Below, one piece after another: positions 54,051-64,000 of a stretch of DNA of 64,000 bases. Location of the stretch: assembly GCA_900074885.1 (NCBI GenBank), contig FJUW01000027.1, positions 363,704 to 427,703 of the forward strand, given 5' to 3'. Within the stretch, counting starts at the first letter, position 1, and each line of letters opens with the position of its first letter. The notes beneath the pieces were generated by a model that saw nothing but the letters and a program-made list of their open reading frames with translations, ran no database searches and was not told the origin of the DNA. Origin of the DNA: Rhynchosporium graminicola (taxonomy: Eukaryota > Ascomycota > Leotiomycetes > Helotiales > Ploettnerulaceae). Made by a program: the position numbers and the translations under genes.

Positions 54051-56779
54051 CCTTCTCTATATTTCGCATCCACCTTAGTACGGTATTGCCCTCCCTTGCG
54101 AGATGAAGGTGAATGCGCCAATATAATATACCTAGGTTATGTCCGTTCTGACATGACAAGCACATCTATCTAGTACGAATATGAGCATATGTTGACTAGA
54201 TCTTGATGCTGCACTTGCCAAATACTTCAACACAAGCCCACCCCCNNNNNNNNNNNNCCCCCCTCCCCCACCGTACACATCCCGAAAGATGGACAATAAG
54301 TCACTAACTAAACTGTAACAGTCTGTATACTTGTGTTTCTTTATCAAAACATAGATAACATCTGTTCTCAGCGAATGACTTCTAACATATCACAGGGAGA
54401 TTTTCGTCTAGAGCTTGAAAATTACATGAGATTCGAAATCGACGCATGCTTAGGGTAGCATCAGTGTAGTTTACACGCTGGGTAGATGTGTAGATTTGCT
54501 GCGACGTAAGACTGGGACGCTTGAAAAGACCTATAGACCTGCGCAAGATCGTCGGGGCTACGTACTAGATATTAATGCATGGGAAAATCATTGCGCGACC
54601 TTGCCACGAGGAACTGTCTTATGCGTAAAGGTAGTTCGAGAGCGAATTGATAGGCTCAATTGATTGGCCATCCTCTTGTTTTTATATATAATTGAAATGG
54701 AGGTATGTCAAATTTTGCATGTTACTATCGTCGGACGAGGTATAAGAATCCAGGATACATTAGATCGGTTGCTTCCCAAGAAGTATAGAATAGATATGGA
54801 ACTCCGCCTTGGGCAAGGTTATGTGCAGTAACATTCACGACATGCCAAAGCTGCTTGTGACATAATCTGGGCTTCAATCTTGGTATACATGCACTTCATT
54901 GCTGCATCGAGCTTAGACTTGGCATATCTTATGCTTGAGCAATACGCTCGGCTTTCGATCTCCTCTTTCGTTATATAGGTAAATTCGATAAACCCGAATT
55001 AACCGAAAGTCAACAAGGAATATCACGTGAGTACACTACCGGCCAAAATTTCGTATGGGTATCTTGATAGAGCAAAAGACTTCGGAGATGGAACTGAGCA
55101 CTTCAGATATTCTCGTTCTTGCCATGAGAAAAGCTCAATTTGGCAGCTGTAAGCACTTGTTCTCTAAGGTCTGACAGTCAGCCTGCACTCAGCATGCACC
55201 GTGGCTCCGCTCTCAAATCTGCATCGCTTCACAAAATTCTCGCAACCAAGGTCTCAGTTCTGAGATCTATAGATCAGAGATATTGCTGCAACGGGCCTAT
55301 AAACAAGAATGTAGATTCTTCTGACTTGATTGCCTTGGTCAGTCAGGGCTGCTAGTCGGGATGATTTCGCAAGTGATCTTGCTATCAGCTTGGCATTATT
55401 TCTGGGTCATGTGATTAAGCAATACTTGAGTGAGTTTCTCAATCACACGGAAAACATTTGTCTTCGCCTAGGGCGTCGTTGAGACTTCTACTGCAGTGGT
55501 GTCTGTGATTCTGGTTTATAGTGAAGAGTCACTCCGAGCTTTCGAGCACAAGGAGGAAGAGGTGTAGCAGAAGCTGAGCTGTACTCGTCCATAAGTCCAG
55601 ATGTGTGTGAATAATGAAACAATGGAGGTATTGCCCTATTCATCGGCAGCCACAATGATCATTTTCAGGCTGAAAACCAGAATATTGGTGACTAGGTATT
55701 TGAGGCTTTTGCTCAAAGTACGTATCGACTACTTTACTACATCTCGGAAAGTCCAAGAGAGACAAACGAAAATTTGTGTAAGGGTAAACTGTCCACGCCA
55801 ATTGCTACCACTTCGTGGAGATCCAATGATGGTTCCAATGTACTTCATCCGTCTCATTCCCATCTATAGACCTCGCGCTAGACACTTAACTAGCTCCATT
55901 TGGGTCTACCATTTCCACGACAACAACTCTCTTTAGGTAAGTATCTACCTAGATCAAATTTTCAACGGCACAATCCCAATCGGTGTGATAATTTAGGTAC
56001 CGTTAATTTCCGTGCAGCTTCACAGCTTCACGAACTCGGCTTACAGTAACGTTGTGGGAGAATGGTAATGTACGTCTATGTTGTTGTCAGGCTAATAATC
56101 AGGCCACTTGTAAATTATGTGAACTGTGTGACTCCAGAAGGTCTGATATGTGGGACAAGAAGTCTGAGATATCTAATGCCATAATAGCAAGAAATCTCGC
56201 GTCGTATCAACTTCAATTACGGCCGAAGAAGGGGAAGAAGTTCTCGACTATATCATCAAGGTAGATCGGAACGCAAAGGCGTAAAATTGGAAGAACGCCA
56301 AAGTATTCGTCAGAATATTGTTTAATGTAGAGACTCTTCCTTGCTGCCATCCAGTCAAGAAAGCTTCATAGCAATGATTTTGTGTTTGTCTTCATTAGGA
56401 AACTTCGAAAATAAGCGTCCACTCTTTCACATGGTATGACATGAGATCGGAGAAGAAGAATTAGCAAACCATTGGGAGCCAAGCTTGTTGTTATGAATTA
56501 TATGTCACAGAATGGATAGTTGCGATTTGAGAAAGAAGGATGTTTGGTCCGGGCACAGGCACAGTCAGGGGGAGAGTGGTAAGGTCGGCACGATTTTTCT
56601 CAATGCATATATATGCTCAAACGGGGTGCGCGAACGGTCGACTAGTGGAATTCACCTTCGGTACAGTTGAAGCTCTTGATTCTCACGGCGAGCCTTCATG
56701 TGGAAGTATATCAACGACATATTTAGATTCATTAGAAAGCAAGTACTACACACATCAACATTTTCTGACCGGGAAACTA
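54051..56779. other. Intergenic region with a 12-base gap
   Basis: Twelve unresolved bases (54246-54257) sit inside a C-rich run, probably a homopolymer that could not be assembled. The rest contains only short frames without recognisable domains. The longest, at 55601-55936 plus, has no features I can support. Confidence 0.5.
54246..54257. other. Assembly gap (12 N) in poly-C tract
   Basis: The Ns are flanked by CCACCCCC on the left and CCCCCCCTCCCCC on the right. The true length of this run is unknown, so any frame across it is meaningless. Confidence 0.98.
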
Positions 56780-56926
56780 CTATATGGTTGGCAGTAGCTC
56801 TGGTGCGGGTTCGGTCATCGCAGGAGATAAGCACTGGCATTTGGATGTCAGCGGTTCCTGGTGCATCTTATGGTCGCCGCAACTGCAATAGATCTTGATA
56901 TCTTCACAGATAAGGCCTGGTGGAGG
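56780..56926 (-). other. In-frame seventh cysteine unit downstream of the stop
   Basis: After the TAG at 56929-56927 the same frame stays open for 48 codons to a TAG at 56782-56780. It encodes C-x6-C-x-C-G-D-H-K-M-H followed 14 residues after the third Cys by C-x-C, the spacing of units 4 and 6. It is therefore real or recently real coding sequence. The AG of the stop is itself a possible 3' splice site: using it joins this segment in frame to H288 and removes the stop. Readthrough or a recent nonsense mutation are the alternatives. Confidence 0.65.
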
Positions 56927-57991
56927 CTAACATGGTTGGCAAGCACAATGCTGAAGCTCCTCGTTCCACTGCGGAGATGTCAGTGCAGGTAGGGACTGTC
57001 GAAGTGGGAGAACATCGAGTGCCATGTCTACCCTTAATTTTTTGGGATTGCTCCAGATGGGAAGTGAGTGTTACTTACGTGTGAATGATGGTCACCACAA
57101 GGGCAAAATATTCTTAGGGATGGGCAATGATCATCCAGCGGAGTTGGTGTAGCTGCAAGCGCAGGAGCTAAAGCTGGTCTTATGGGAAGTGAGACCTCGA
57201 CGACTTCTCGCTTGACGGGACTGGAGACTGCTGCTGTTGAGGGCGGACATTCGCATTTTTTGCTATCGGGATTGAAGTGTATCCGATGATCTCCATCATT
57301 GCAGTAGATAAACAAATTTTCGCATCCAAACGAGACTACTGGAGCACACGGAGGACACTGGCAAGCTTTCTTCTCATCGTCCCAGTGCATGTAATGGTCT
57401 CCACACTCGCAGAATATTTTAAGCTGAGTACATTTATCGACCGTCGGCGCTGGTCTTTGTGTGAGATCCTTTGTTGGAGATGAATTGCTGCGACGCACAT
57501 TGGAAGGTATGGTGGAGGAAGGGAAGTCGATGTTCTTCAAACATGAACATTCCTGTGTCGATGGATTCCAGTGTGGAGATGATCCTTCAAGACAAGTAGT
57601 TGCTGCGATACAGATAAATTCGGCGTCGCTTCTGGGCTTACAGCTGCATATCTTGGTCTTGTTGTCCCATGATGATCTCATGGGGATGTCGAATTCAACA
57701 CATATGGTCTCTTCAAGACATTCTTTCTCTCGTTTGTCGTCGGGTACGCAACCACAGTTTCCGGTCTTGGGATCGAAGAAGGTGTGATACCCTAAATTAC
57801 ATCGGGTGTAGCACTGGGGCGTTTGAGTAGGTTTAGGTTTGATTTGGAGGACTTGAACCGGTTAGCATTGAGTGGGCTTCTGGATTGTTCTTGAAAGTAC
57901 CAGGGGTAGGAATCGTGGCTACAGTGGCGGGCAAAGCAAATACACCATCCAAGCAGATGATCAAAAACAAGGCGGTGTAGATGAGTTTCAT
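56927..57991 (-). CDS. Secreted cysteine-rich protein with repeated CGDH units, unknown function
   Basis: No known function is recognised. Three exons, 57991-57901, 57851-57079 and 56968-56927, encode 301 aa. The introns are 49 bp (GTACTT..TTCAAG, branch GCTAAC) and 110 bp (GTAAGT..CGCAG). Residues 1-19 are a signal peptide (MKLIYTALFLIICLDGVFA). The rest is six cysteine units starting near residues 44, 75, 111, 171, 207 and 273. Units 4 and 6 share exact spacing, C-x6-C-x-C-G-D-H-x2-H-W-x6-C-x-C-x2-C. Unit 5 lacks the third Cys (Asp instead). Ser/Pro/Ala-rich linkers join the units (145-165, 235-270). A seventh unit with identical spacing lies after the stop. The protein looks like an extracellular or effector-type protein, and its neighbour is also secreted and Cys-rich. 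Confidence 0.8.
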
Positions 57992-58073
57992 GGTTCAAAA
58001 GTGTGTTGCTGCTTTCCGGTCTCTAATAAAATTTTGGTGCTTCGATCAATCCTACCCACATTCTATCAGAGTA

Positions 58074-58084
58074 CTTATATACAG
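58074..58084 (-). promoter_or_regulatory. Candidate TATA box of the cysteine-rich repeat protein gene
   Basis: On the minus strand TATATAAGTAC lies about 85 bp upstream of the ATG at 57991, a normal distance for a fungal TATA element with a short 5' UTR. Confidence 0.35.
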
Positions 58085-58778
58085 ATACACTCGAGGCCAT
58101 CTTTCCTGTCTTACCAAGCGTTGTAATGGCACTTGGTATCTATCGCTTCTGATCACTATAGGCTGAGGGAGTAGCACAGGAAAATACGAAATTCGCAGTC
58201 TGGGCGGGTCAGCCAATATATTAGGCAAGGTCGATCAGATGATTTGAATCGCTTAAAGACCCAAAGAATTCTCTTTTAAGTCGGACGCCAAGTAGGACCT
58301 CTTGTAGGCTGAAAACGGACAGTCTATAAATATCTCTATCCGGATAGGCGAGATAGTTTGACCTCTGTCAAACGTTACCGTACGATGAAGGAGTCAGAAC
58401 GTGGAGTAAGTTAACCAAAGGTATTTGATTCTGGCTTTGCTGGAAACCTGTTTGTTTCTAGGAAACGGTAAGTTTTGTTTGTCTGCGCACTCAAATCGTC
58501 GTTATAATTATGGACGTTTGCCACTTTTTATCAAGAAGAGTGACATCCCCCAGACCTTGTGTCTCAACTCGTTTAGTTCCCTTTTTTGACTGCTTGTTTG
58601 TTTGTAGATGGAAAAGCCCCTCTACATTTGTGACTGGTAATGACTGGAATAACGAGATACAGTTGTGTACGATGTCAATGTCAAGTAAAGAGGTAACGAG
58701 AGGCGTTCGTGTTCCAAGCTTCAACCCCGACGAGTATCTTGGCGAAGGATCCATCACAAAGCATACCACAGCATCCCT

Positions 58779-59276
58779 TCAGTACAGGCAGCATTGGTAA
58801 TTACTTGGTCCCGGGCAGTAGCCACTACAATGCTGAATTAGCCTCGCTCAACCATAAGTCAGGCTCAATCTGATAGGATGAAGACCTACGCGACACTGGA
58901 TCGTCCTTTGCTGCTGCACCAGCTCGTTGTGTGACAAGTACCCGTGTGACTCTTACAATCAGGAATGTAACAGCACTTAACGTTGGCTGGGTCATTTGGG
59001 CAGTCGCCGGTGCTCACTACGCCAATTTGAGCGGCAGCTTTGCACCAGGACTCCTTCTGACATGTGCCTTTATCGATTCCTGACTATTGTAATCGTGTTA
59101 GGGGATTATACATAGATAGAGTTGAATAGTGAAACTTGACATACGCTTTGTTGACAGAAGCTGCCGATAGCTCGGTCCTCGAGAATGCCTGCATCAGCTT
59201 CTAGCTTGGCTTCTGGAACCGCCGCCGCCATAGCATAGCGCACAAGACATGACACGATCAGGATCTGAAGCTTCAT
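58779..59276 (-). CDS. Small secreted cysteine-rich protein with duplicated SWC..CP..CC module
   Basis: Function is unknown. Three exons, 59276-59145, 59083-58890 and 58824-58779, encode 123 aa. The introns are 61 bp (GTATGT..AATAG) and 65 bp (GTAGGT..TTGTAG). A signal peptide covers about residues 1-18 (MKLQILIVSCLVRYAMAA), and a short acidic propeptide-like stretch ends at EDR36. The mature part has 12 Cys, enough for six disulfides. Two modules repeat: C52-x5-C58-x13-C72-x8-CC82 and C94-x5-C100-x11-C112-x7-CC121, with shared GTCxxxSWC and C-P motifs. The GYCPG..QCC ending resembles a motif I know from other ascomycete secreted proteins, but I cannot name a domain. Same strand as the neighbouring repeat protein, 788 bp upstream of it. 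Confidence 0.85.
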
Positions 59277-60591
59277 TGTGATACGCTAGATCAGAGTGAT
59301 ATAGGATGAGAAGTCCTGTGGGCGAGAAAACGGATGAACTAGAACTTTGGAATGTCACAGAAAAGTTCCCTTGGAGTCTGCCTCGCCTAGTTATACTTCC
59401 CAAAAAGAGGCTTGCTCGACTTCTTCGATGAGCACAATGTTCGCATCTGAGTCCTGGTGGTGGCTCACTTAGGACCATGCAAAGCATTCCATTTCTTGAT
59501 ATCCCCTCACGTAGTAGAGTTTTTCCGTCAAAAGTACCACGCATTATGAGGATCTCGAGTTTCAATTGTTATTCGAAAGCCATCTCCATCAAACCCGCGT
59601 CGAAGGATCCGTGTGACAAGACGCCACGAAAGAGACTCCATCCACAGAACAAAGTCTCTCTACTGCACGGGAAGCAAGTTTCGCTTGGTCGGATGGAATC
59701 CAGACTCTTTTCTCTTCAAGGCTGAAAATCTAGAGTATCTGATGTCGGCTAAGAGAGCATTCGTGCATTTCACGTTATACAAAATATTGCCAAGGGCGGG
59801 GTCGTGGGCGTTACCGAGATGCAGGAATGTGAGATCGGACACCTTTGGACCGTATGGAGTATTGAGAGGTTTGCTGGTGGATGAAGATTCGTTAGCAAAC
59901 TTTTATGATTTGCTGAATGGGCCGCACCGCAGGTGGGAGATGCGAGTAAGACGGGACGATCCTTTGAATACACACCAGCATCTGTAAGTGGAGGGTTATA
60001 AGAATGAATACAAGGATCATTCTTATCGGCAATTATTGGATGGAGCTTTCTCACTCAAGACAGCTCGGTAGAAGACCGGATATTCAGCATGCTGCTGGAA
60101 CGTTCTCTGAATCATAAGTTCTTCACACGTTGGATGTTTGAAAGAGGCTAAGGGGAAGTCCAACAGGTCCAGAAACACGTTACGGCGAGAGTGGAACTGA
60201 ATTTTGTTCCGTGGCCAGAGTCGGTAAGTATGTTAAACGTGATGCTGATTGCGTGGACTGGGTTGCTGTGGAATCAGCTGAACGAGTTGCGTTTGTCTAG
60301 ATCTATGATAAGGCTTGAAATCAAAGCAAGCCAAGCCAAGCCAACTGGTGAGCATGTGGCACTGGCGTGAGGGGTAGAATCAGAATCGATTCTGAAGCTG
60401 AAGCCTCGATATTTGCTCCAAGTTCTCTTCTGCTGCAGCAATTAGGGAAGCTTACTGTGACTGGGTCTACTTTGGCGTGAACGACAGAAGAGTTTCTGAG
60501 AAGCATCAAGATTTCGAATACATCAGGGTATCCTCAAGGAAGGTCCATCACTGCACAATAAATCAGCCATCCTCGAGAGTTCCAGACTATC
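59277..60591. other. Interval with one unassigned coding-like frame
   Basis: A plus frame open to 59987 (reading MSAKRAFVHFTLYKIL, GLLVDEDSLANFYDLLNGP) looks protein-like and may end at a GTAAGT donor near 59990, but I found no start exon or continuing exon that I trust. The left part holds the promoter of the small secreted protein. The rest shows nothing recognisable. Confidence 0.35.
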
Positions 60592-62020
60592 TCAAACACT
60601 CTCCTTCCTCGGTATCATATCTCTCATTATTTTCGTGACTTCAAATCTGACATCCAAATCTTCCTTCCCGAACATAACCAGAACTAGCGTAGGTGAAGCC
60701 CCAGGATCGAGCGTAAACACCTCATGAAATGCTTATTTGCACACAGCTCCTCCGCGGCCTCCACCATAGTCCGACAAACATCGTCAGCGCTCTCTCCGTT
60801 CTCCTCAACCACTACTCCCGGACTCGGTACCGAGTCATCTAAAACCCATCCGAGCCTCCGCATTATTACCATAGTGAAGCAAGGCGATTGGATATACACT
60901 ATCAATGCACATGTGACTTCACGACTTTGTATTGCTCTCAATTTCACTAGCAAAAGCAAGAAGCTCCGTCGCCGACTCAGCTGCTCCCTCAAGCGCCCCG
61001 AATAACGTTCAAAAGAGACTACTCGCGGCTCTGAAATCTCACACTCGCCTCCCGTCGCCAGCTGTGTGTACGCCAAAATACATCCACTCGCATAACTCGG
61101 ACAATTCGGTTCTCCCCAGTATTGAATGTGGTTATGGGTCCGTTGCGCCTCAAACACATTGGTGAACTCCGCTGGGAAAGTGGCTGAGAACCGGTGGTGA
61201 ACGTGGATGATGTTGAGGGTGTTACTGCCTTATCCTTGAAGTTTGGAGGCTTGGTCGATAAGGTCGCGCGTTATATGATTTGTAGACGAATAACCATTTC
61301 GATCACGGCTTCTTCGAAGGTGGAGGAATAAGCGAGCCGGTGGATGTGTGTGTAACCTTCGCTCTTCACGAAACGCAGGTTTTTGAATAGAGCGAGTGTA
61401 GTCCTGAGCCGTTTCGTCGCCAAAGTCCGGTTACCTTGCTGGAATTCAAAAAGGAATTTCAGAAGTCCAGCCATGAGAAACATCTTCGGATCCGGAATTC
61501 TAGTCCTGGCAAGATACTGTCGGATGTCGGAGAGAGCGGATGAATATTTCTGAAGCGCGTAGGCTTCATGGATATCATTCCGCCTTCCGTGAGGAAGTGT
61601 ACGCTTCATTCGTTCAGCTCTGCCCATGGTTGCTAGCAAAAGTGCGATATGTCGCACGAACGGCGCACGAACGGCGCTTTCTGACACGCTTGCAGAAGAT
61701 ACCTATCCTATAGCGGCTCCTCGAAGCCACCGCATAGCTCATATATCGTCTGGTCTTGGAAATACCGAAAATACTCTAAGTCATGAGGCTGGCCTTGGGA
61801 AAAGTTGTTAGACAATATTGGTCGTGCTCCCAGTGATGGTGCAGCGACACATGTTCCTGCTGCCGATGCTGCTATCTTCAGTAACAGCTTGGGCTTTGGG
61901 ATCAGCCGTGCGGCCGGGGTTTCTTTTAAGTCGTAGGCTTCGCATTTGGAATTTGATAAGTGACATTTCTAACATCCTGGTGACTGTTCATCCCACTTTA
62001 CGCGACGTTGTCTGAGAACA
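60592..62020 (-). pseudogene. Decayed fungal Zn2Cys6 transcription factor
   Basis: The domain order of a fungal-specific regulator is readable only by changing frame and passing stops. The zinc cluster starts near 62014 (RQRRVKWDEQSPGC, then KC and KCEAYD). An early cluster position reads Leu, the Cys before DEQ is Trp, and a TAG at 61971-61969 sits inside. The middle homology region follows: GQPHDLEYFRYFQDQ, a TAG at 61710-61708 where the family has Trp, then ACQKAPF and VRHIALLLATMG separated by an exact 11-bp duplication that shifts the frame. RTLATKRLRTTLALFK, FTNVFEAQRTHNHIQYWGE and the C-terminal FTLDPGASPTLVLVMFG lie in other frames. Some breaks could be introns, but the stop codons and duplication argue for a dead gene. 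Confidence 0.8.
61654..61675. repeat. Exact 11-bp tandem duplication inside the transcription-factor pseudogene
   Basis: GCACGAACGGC occurs twice head to tail at 61654-61664 and 61665-61675. Eleven is not a multiple of three, so the duplication shifts the frame. The frames read before and after it belong to one continuous family segment when one copy is ignored. Confidence 0.9.
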
Positions 62021-63902
62021 CCTATTAGCTTAGGTACTTGGTCAAAGGATTTGTCGCGGACTGACATACTTGCATGTTCGGCACCCTCCCCTGGATTATA
62101 GCAAGCCTTTTCTCCTTTTCTTGACTCTCGGTTCTGGTATCTGGGAAAGATGGGGTGTGGAAATGTGCTGTCCGGGTACGAACGGACAGATAAGTCCAAA
62201 CCTGTTGTTAATGGCATGTAGCTGTCATTCCCAAGCACTTGAAGAAAACTCATCAATTCTGTCACTGGGTAAGAGGCATGAGTCAAATAAAGATTGCTCG
62301 CAAAATGAAGCTTTTTGATCCTGTTCGAATGCCGAGGTCATCGTACTGGCTGTCGCGTGTGGCGTTTTGATCACAGCCGTCTTGTCTGCCGGAGTTGCGC
62401 CTCCTTGACACAGGGAAAGAAGGCTGAAATATTGCAAGATAGGTTCGCACTCGAATATATATCTAACTTCAAGATGTGGTAAGAATTCCTGTGACTACAA
62501 TTTCTTCAATCGTAAAACTATTTGATATTTTGTGAGGCTCTAAAATAGCATTCACATCAGAAGTATAACGGAACTGCTTTATCTTCACTACTTTAGTATA
62601 TGTTGGTTCGGAGGGGAACCTTGACAGTCTAACTTTAGACGTCCCAATACCAACGGAAGAACCCGAACGACCAAGTAAACTTACAGTGTGATCTAAGTTG
62701 TTCTGATAAATCATTTCTCTGAGAAAACAAACCTGCTCGCTTGTTTATCATCAGGCGAACGTCAGTAAGGCTTCACTCAGACTAAATTTACCTTCTGCTA
62801 ACGGAAAAATAATTGCTTGGGGTACCTGCAGATATCGTGAAGTATTCAATAAACGTATATCTCTCACAGTCATAGTACTAATCGCCTTACTAAGGAATAT
62901 CTATAGATCGCGAAGTTACATTTTAGCTAGGTGCAACGAGGTGTATCGTGGTCGACCGAAACGAAAAACTTCTTTGTTAATCCGGTTTGATATGGAGATG
63001 AATTGGCAGTTTCATTCTTATGAAACCCATGATTGAGAAATGAAGTCTAGATTTATGACTGAGTCACTCTGTTCTATACGCTGACTTCGATCCGCTTTTC
63101 CCACCTTGGGCCTCTCGGAGATGCTTCCAAACAAGATCAGATAATTCCGCGTCTATCGAAGTCATCCCTTCCTCCACCTTTAGCTTGACAAAATACTAAC
63201 GATTCACGTTGATTAGCAAAAAGGACTGTGACATTATACTCTGGTGGCTACGATCTCATATGCACCAGCCATTAGCAGCACTGTGTCTCTCGTTGAGGAT
63301 TGTTTGCACATTGATTCCTCTGAAGTGAGGCTCGCCGAGAACCATGAAATCACAATCATAACTATTGCTGCAGAAAAGTGCAAGGACTTCTCTTCTTGGA
63401 CTTATTTAAAACGGGATATTCCGGTTCAATTTCTTGAAAGAGCATATATACATCCGGCTTGGAATTGTTCAGAGCAAATGAAGTGAAATGGTGCTGACCA
63501 CATCACATGATCGCGAAGCTAAGCTCGAATGGCCATTAGCTGCGTTTTCGAAGCTCTAGCTTGAGCCAGCTGTGAATGACTTCTGCCTTTACCATTGTTC
63601 ACTCAAGCCAGCGTCGAGGCAAGTGAAGACCATACTGTGCGCTCGCTATTCTCAGTCTTCATCATTTCCAATTGTTCTCGCCACCTTTCCGCCAATCTGC
63701 TACAACACGACGCTTCCTGGGATCTCGAAAGCCACAAAGGAACTAACAACAACCAATATTTGGAGCGAGCACCGCGCAGCAATTCAATTCAATACAATAC
63801 AATACAATACAATACAATACACGCCCTTCCCTCCTCTCTGCGCGCTCATCCCTATTTCTCGTCTATACCTAAGCATAGTAGATACTTCTGCTACGACTGA
63901 CA
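62021..63902. other. Intergenic region before the Rtt103-like gene
   Basis: The left part is the presumed 5' region of the transcription-factor relic. Only short frames follow, none recognisable. The last 120 bp are the leader of the next gene and contain a pentanucleotide microsatellite. Confidence 0.45.
63781..63820 (+). repeat. Pentanucleotide microsatellite (AATTC)2(AATAC)6
   Basis: Two AATTC units are followed by six perfect AATAC units, 83 bp upstream of the ATG of the last gene and so probably in its 5' UTR or core promoter. Confidence 0.92.
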
Positions 63903-64000
63903 ATGGCGTATAACGACGACGCTGTGCTGGCGAAGTTGTCCGCTCTCAATGAGACGCAGGAAAGCATTGTGAGTTGCCCTTACCCTCGACCTGGCTCAAT
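63903..64000 (+). CDS. RTT103: Rtt103-like RNA polymerase II CTD-interacting protein, first exon only
   Basis: Rtt103/RPRD proteins bind Ser2-phosphorylated polymerase II CTD through an N-terminal CID and act in transcription termination. Only exon 1 is visible, 63903-63968, 22 codons: MAYNDDAVLAKLSALNETQE then SI. A GTGAGT donor follows and the window ends inside the intron. The sequence matches my recollection of the start of CID proteins in ascomycetes (short helix, LNETQESI, before the conserved VAQW region), but 22 residues is little evidence. The start context is GACAATGG. Confidence 0.6.
   Translation, partial: MAYNDDAVLAKLSALNETQESIVSCPYPRPGS

Overview
The window is nuclear DNA from a filamentous ascomycete (Pezizomycotina). 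The evidence is genes with short GT..AG introns of 44-110 bp, fungal orthologues such as midasin, Ctk3 and an Rtt103-like protein, and two LTR retrotransposons riddled with C-to-T/G-to-A changes in CpA/TpG context, the signature of repeat-induced point mutation (RIP). A leotiomycete is a reasonable guess but nothing here proves it.

Layout: 1-12,951 (minus) is most of a single-exon midasin gene whose C-terminal MIDAS part lies off the left edge. It shares a 259-bp promoter region with a mitochondrial L7/L12 ribosomal protein gene at 13.2-13.85 kb (plus). A 9-kb stretch without a supportable gene follows. Next come CTK3 (22.9-23.8 kb, minus), a relic-bearing gap, and an eight-exon Dal5-type MFS transporter (26.6-28.6 kb, plus). 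After a 5.4-kb gap lie an expansin-like secreted protein (34.0-34.9 kb, plus) and a nine-exon secreted heme peroxidase (35.8-37.9 kb, minus), both plausible plant-cell-wall enzymes.

From 41,620 to 54,050 the DNA is one nested transposon block. A minus-strand Ty1/Copia element with 173-bp LTRs and an AGAGC target duplication is split inside its reverse transcriptase by a plus-strand Ty3/Gypsy element with 168-bp LTRs and a CTTC target duplication. Both are full of stop codons and dead.

Right of the block, 56.8-62.1 kb is an accessory segment. It holds two neighbouring secreted cysteine-rich proteins on the minus strand, one built of repeated cysteine units with a seventh unit lying beyond its stop codon, and a decayed Zn2Cys6 transcription factor with an exact 11-bp tandem duplication and premature stops. 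The window ends in the first exon of an Rtt103-like CTD-interacting protein (63.9 kb, plus).

Housekeeping genes (ribosome assembly, mitochondrial translation, RNA polymerase II CTD control) are therefore interleaved with secreted-protein genes and transposon debris. Exon structures were derived by eye from splice signals and reading-frame continuity. No database search was run.
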